Assembly: GCA_024276595.1 (NCBI GenBank)
Contig: JAJRWW010000336.1
Coordinates: 1 to 7,372, forward strand
Direction: 5' to 3'
Source of the DNA: Myxococcota bacterium
GTDB lineage: Bacteria; Myxococcota_A; Polyangia; HGW-17; JAJRWW01
Length of the DNA: 7,372 nucleotides
In this document: in pieces, positions 6,580-7,372 of the stretch
Position numbering within the stretch: position 1 is the stretch's first letter
Layout: the number at the start of each line of letters is the position of its first letter
The notes under the pieces: generated by a model
Database searches by the model: none
Seen by the model: the letters and a program-made list of their open reading frames with translations, nothing else
What the model was told of the DNA's origin: nothing
Position numbers and translations under genes: made by a program

Positions 6580-7372
6580 CTACTGCACGTAGGAGACCCT
6601 GACGTCATCCACGTAGGCGCCGTGGGTGGAGCTGTCCCAGCCGTCCGAGTAGAAGTAGAGGCCGATCACGGCGTTGGGGTTGCCCGCGGCCACGGAGAGG
6701 TCGTAGGTGCGGAACACCCAGCCGCCCGTGTCGCCGCCGATCACCGCCAGGGTGCTCCAGTTGGAGCCCCCGTCCAGGCTGTAGCTGACGGCAAAGTAGT
6801 CGTCGGGGTCGGTGATCTCGACCCAGAGCCACATGTCGTAATAGACCGGATACCCGGCAGCAGCGGTCAGGTCCACCGGGTGAACGGCCCAGGCGCCCAT
6901 GTTGTTGTCGTAGGTGGTGCTGTTGCTCCCTTCGCCCGCGCACCACAGGGACTTGGAGCCGCTGTGGGAGGCGTTGGTGGCCGGCTCCCAGGTGTCCACG
7001 AGGTCCTCAGCTATCCCCGGGTAGAGATCTCCAGTGCTCCAGCCGTTCTTCCAGGGGCCGTCGAAGTCGTCCGCGAAGACGATCACACGGCAGTCCGCCG
7101 GACAGGCTCCGCCCTGGTCTGCAGTGTCGCAGACCCCGTCACCGCAGGAGGGGAGGGTGCAGTCGGTGCGGCAGGCATCCGGGCTGGTGTCGCTGTTGGC
7201 CGGGCCGTCGTCACACTCCTCGCCCGGATCGACCTGGCCGTCACCGCACGCCGTGCAGGCGCTGGTGTCGAAGGAGCAGTCGGTTGCGCAGGAGAGAGCA
7301 CCGCCGTCAAAGCCCAGCGACAGGCAGCTCGCACCGCCAAGCGCTGTGCCGTCGCAGCTCTCCGCAGCCTCC
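6580..7372 (-). CDS. Secreted Cys-rich protein with Myxo-type disulfide repeats and jelly-roll C-terminal domain; 5' end off the window
   Basis: The frame is open from the right edge to the TAG at 6582-6580, giving 263 visible residues. The first 95 are Cys-rich. They hold SLGFDGG and ATDCSFDTSAC, then CGDGQVDPGEECDDG, DACRTDCTLPS and CGDGVCD, the pattern of the Myxococcus disulfide repeat (Myxo_disulf_rpt/DUF4215 type). The last 168 residues form a beta-rich domain running from FADDFDGPWKNGWSTGD through YSLDGGSNWSTLA and WVFRTYDLS to GAYVDDVRVSYVQ. That order, closing on YVDDVRV, resembles the MAM-like jelly-roll module at the C-terminus of secreted proteases such as the M6 immune-inhibitor-A family. 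A GTG at 7086 could be misread as a start, but the open frame and the Cys repeats upstream show it is internal. The protein ends right after the jelly-roll, with no membrane anchor. It may be a secreted protease, adhesin or other exoprotein; the defining N-terminal part is outside the window. Confidence 0.85.
   Translation of the reverse strand, partial: EAAESCDGTALGGASCLSLGFDGGALSCATDCSFDTSACTACGDGQVDPGEECDDGPANSDTSPDACRTDCTLPSCGDGVCDTADQGGACPADCRVIVFADDFDGPWKNGWSTGDLYPGIAEDLVDTWEPATNASHSGSKSLWCAGEGSNSTTYDNNMGAWAVHPVDLTAAAGYPVYYDMWLWVEITDPDDYFAVSYSLDGGSNWSTLAVIGGDTGGWVFRTYDLSVAAGNPNAVIGLYFYSDGWDSSTHGAYVDDVRVSYVQ
7090..7248 (-). repeat. Myxo-type Cys-rich disulfide repeats within the partial exoprotein
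   Basis: Two CGDG-initiated units follow each other on the minus strand. The full one (about 7248-7147) reads CGDGQVDPGEECDDG then DACRTDC. A shorter one (7146-7090) begins CGDGVCD and ends ACPADC. They diverge as DNA and are protein-level repeats. An ATDCSFDTSAC segment precedes them, typical of myxobacterial secreted proteins. Confidence 0.75.

Noticed and set aside
6580..7086. A complete 168-aa gene starting at GTG 7086
   Set aside because: The frame continues open to the right edge through diagnostic Cys repeats, and no ribosome binding site precedes the GTG, so it is the end of a larger gene.

Overview
This is a GC-rich window that reads as chromosomal DNA of a Myxococcota or other deltaproteobacterial-type organism. 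The evidence is a C-terminal MYXO-CTERM-type sorting tail (GCSC motif, hydrophobic segment, Arg cluster) on one protein and Myxococcus-type Cys-rich disulfide repeats (CGDGxxDPGEECDDG pattern) on another. There are also several proteins with export signals and a strong preference for G or C at third codon positions. No RNA genes, insertion sequences, integrases, CRISPR arrays or phage genes were seen.

Layout. (1) Positions 1-2367, minus strand: 5' part (789 codons) of a large exported tricorn-type S41 protease. Its two PD40 beta-propeller regions and the start of its C1 domain are present; the catalytic part lies beyond the left edge. The reading frame is open all the way to the edge. (2) Positions 2368-2522: a compact divergent promoter region. 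(3) Positions 2523-3470, plus strand: a small exported PD40/TolB-like beta-propeller, perhaps a lipoprotein. (4) Positions 3467-4513, plus strand: a secreted CHAP-domain cysteine amidohydrolase/peptidase, very rich in cysteine, with a Cys/Trp repeat region, an Asp/Pro stalk and a MYXO-CTERM anchor. It overlaps the propeller gene by 4 bases (GTGA), so the two are almost certainly one operon. (5) Positions 4643-6535, plus strand: a long (630 aa) FAD-dependent acyl-CoA dehydrogenase resembling the DmdC-like long family, probably a separate metabolic gene. (6) Positions 6580-7372, minus strand and convergent with the dehydrogenase: the 3' part of a secreted Cys-rich protein with Myxo-type disulfide repeats followed by a jelly-roll (MAM-like) C-terminal domain.

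How they fit together. Genes 1, 3, 4 and 6 all encode cell-envelope or extracellular proteins: a protease, a propeller, a cell-wall or peptide hydrolase, and an adhesin-like or secreted-enzyme fragment. The acyl-CoA dehydrogenase is a cytoplasmic lipid-catabolism enzyme with no evident link to them. The most interesting unit is the propeller/CHAP gene pair, divergent from the tricorn-like protease. It could be a surface hydrolase with an accessory propeller, but its function cannot be deduced from sequence alone. I found nothing that can honestly be called a complete, clearly new system.
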